A stretch of 64,000 bases of DNA from Enterobacter chuandaensis. Its GTDB lineage: Bacteria; Pseudomonadota; Gammaproteobacteria; Enterobacterales; Enterobacteriaceae. Where the stretch lies: NCBI RefSeq assembly GCF_003594915.1, contig NZ_QZCS01000018.1:27789-91788 (forward strand), in the 5' to 3' direction. Position numbers and translations under genes: made by a program. Every line of letters starts with the position of its first letter. Positions within the stretch are counted from its first letter, which is position 1. The notes below the pieces were generated by a model, which was given only the letters and a program-made list of their open reading frames with translations, did no database searches and was not told where the DNA came from. Positions 63,685 to 64,000 of this stretch are shown here, piece after piece.

Positions 63685-64000
63685 TCACTCCCAAATGTTT
63701 GCAAGGGCAGCGCCCACGCTTTTAACGTCAATCTTCAAATAGTTCATGGTGACTTTAGGATCTGAATGGTTCAGCGCTTTCATTGCTAAAGCCAAATTCC
63801 CGTTAGACTTCTCCCACACCTGTGTGGCAGAAAACTTGCGAAAAGAATGGCATCCTACTGTTCCTTTGATCCCGACATTCTCCGCAGCCTGTTTGATCTC
63901 ACGGTTCACTTGTTCACGGCTGACAGGGGCTTTTCCTGATGCACGATTGCTGTGTGACGTGAAAACATATTCGTCTTTCGGGAATGCCTGGCGGCGACGT
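63685..64000 (-). CDS. Tyrosine recombinase/integrase, N-terminus outside window
   Basis: The last 104 residues are visible. The catalytic H-x-x-R lies in GCHSFRKFSATQVW, a His in KALNHSDPKVT, and the nucleophile Tyr in MNYLKID, the normal order for the C-terminal catalytic domain. The frame continues to the window edge (RRRQAFPKDEYVFTSHS), so an ATG-like GTG at 63909 is not the start. It probably integrated the element at glyU, although it points towards the tRNA with five small genes in between. Confidence 0.85.
   Translation of the reverse strand, partial: RRRQAFPKDEYVFTSHSNRASGKAPVSREQVNREIKQAAENVGIKGTVGCHSFRKFSATQVWEKSNGNLALAMKALNHSDPKVTMNYLKIDVKSVGAALANIWE

Larger units (their letters stand above)
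61161..64000. mobile_element. Left end of an element integrated at glyU
   Basis: The tRNA 3' half (about 61161-61183) is a typical attachment site for a tyrosine recombinase. Beyond it the E. coli-like gene order stops, all genes are unknown, base composition drops, and a recombinase gene enters from the right edge. The matching right-hand copy of the tRNA 3' end is outside the window, so the size and type (prophage, island or satellite) cannot be told. Confidence 0.65.

Noticed and set aside
63685..63909. Integrase starting at the GTG at 63909
   Set aside because: The open frame and recombinase-like sequence continue upstream to the window edge, so this is an internal codon.

Overview
The window is a stretch of enterobacterial chromosome, most like Enterobacter or a close relative such as Lelliottia or Leclercia. 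Nearly every gene has an immediate E. coli counterpart in the same order (the nupG to lysS/idi segment), with high-GC codon use and many short intergenic palindromes. The genus is an inference from overall similarity and is not proven here.

Layout. Positions 1-14100 hold nupG (cut by the window edge), mltC, yggX and mutY, divergent trmB-yggL-yggN, a DUF559 gene, then hemW-rdgB-yggU-yggT-yggS against a divergent orphan PilT-like ATPase, and ruvX-yqgE-gshB-rsmE-endA-sprT. At 14184-15052 an AT-rich, foreign-looking PD-(D/E)XK endonuclease gene, split by a one-base frameshift in a G run, sits between sprT and galP. Positions 15096-24229 hold galP (CRP site and two GalR-type operators), metK, yqgB, speA, speB, an OprD-family porin absent from this spot in E. 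coli K-12, and loiP. Positions 24502-30235 are central carbon genes: tktA and epd-pgk-fbaA. Then come mscS, argO, yggE, argP, rpiA, serA, fau, 6S RNA, zapA, ygfB-pepP-ubiH-ubiI, gcvT-gcvH-gcvP, ygfF, bglA with an RpiR-type regulator, trhA, ygfZ, sdhE-cptA, fldB, xerD-dsbC-recJ-prfB-lysS, idi and actS.

The chromosome-like part ends at tRNA-Gly(CCC) (glyU, 61110-61183), an island integration site that in E. coli borders ETT2. Beyond it lies the left end of an integrated element. It has 690 bases without a convincing gene, an unknown acidic protein gene, and, reading leftwards from the right edge, a tyrosine recombinase gene followed by five small genes. Neighbouring ORFs in that set are a few bases apart or overlap, and the set closes at a terminator. 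This integrase-led small-gene operon is the least explained part of the window.

How the genes work together. speA and speB form the arginine to agmatine to putrescine route, and metK makes S-adenosylmethionine, which is also used for spermidine. tktA, rpiA, epd, pgk and fbaA join the pentose phosphate pathway, pyridoxal phosphate synthesis and glycolysis. serA, gcvTHP, fau and ygfZ touch serine, glycine and folate one-carbon flow. ubiH and ubiI make ubiquinone. mutY, recJ, xerD and ruvX handle DNA repair and chromosome processing. Two families of intergenic palindromes (a CCCTCACCC...GGGAGAGGG type and a REP type) recur between genes and often stand where a terminator would be expected.
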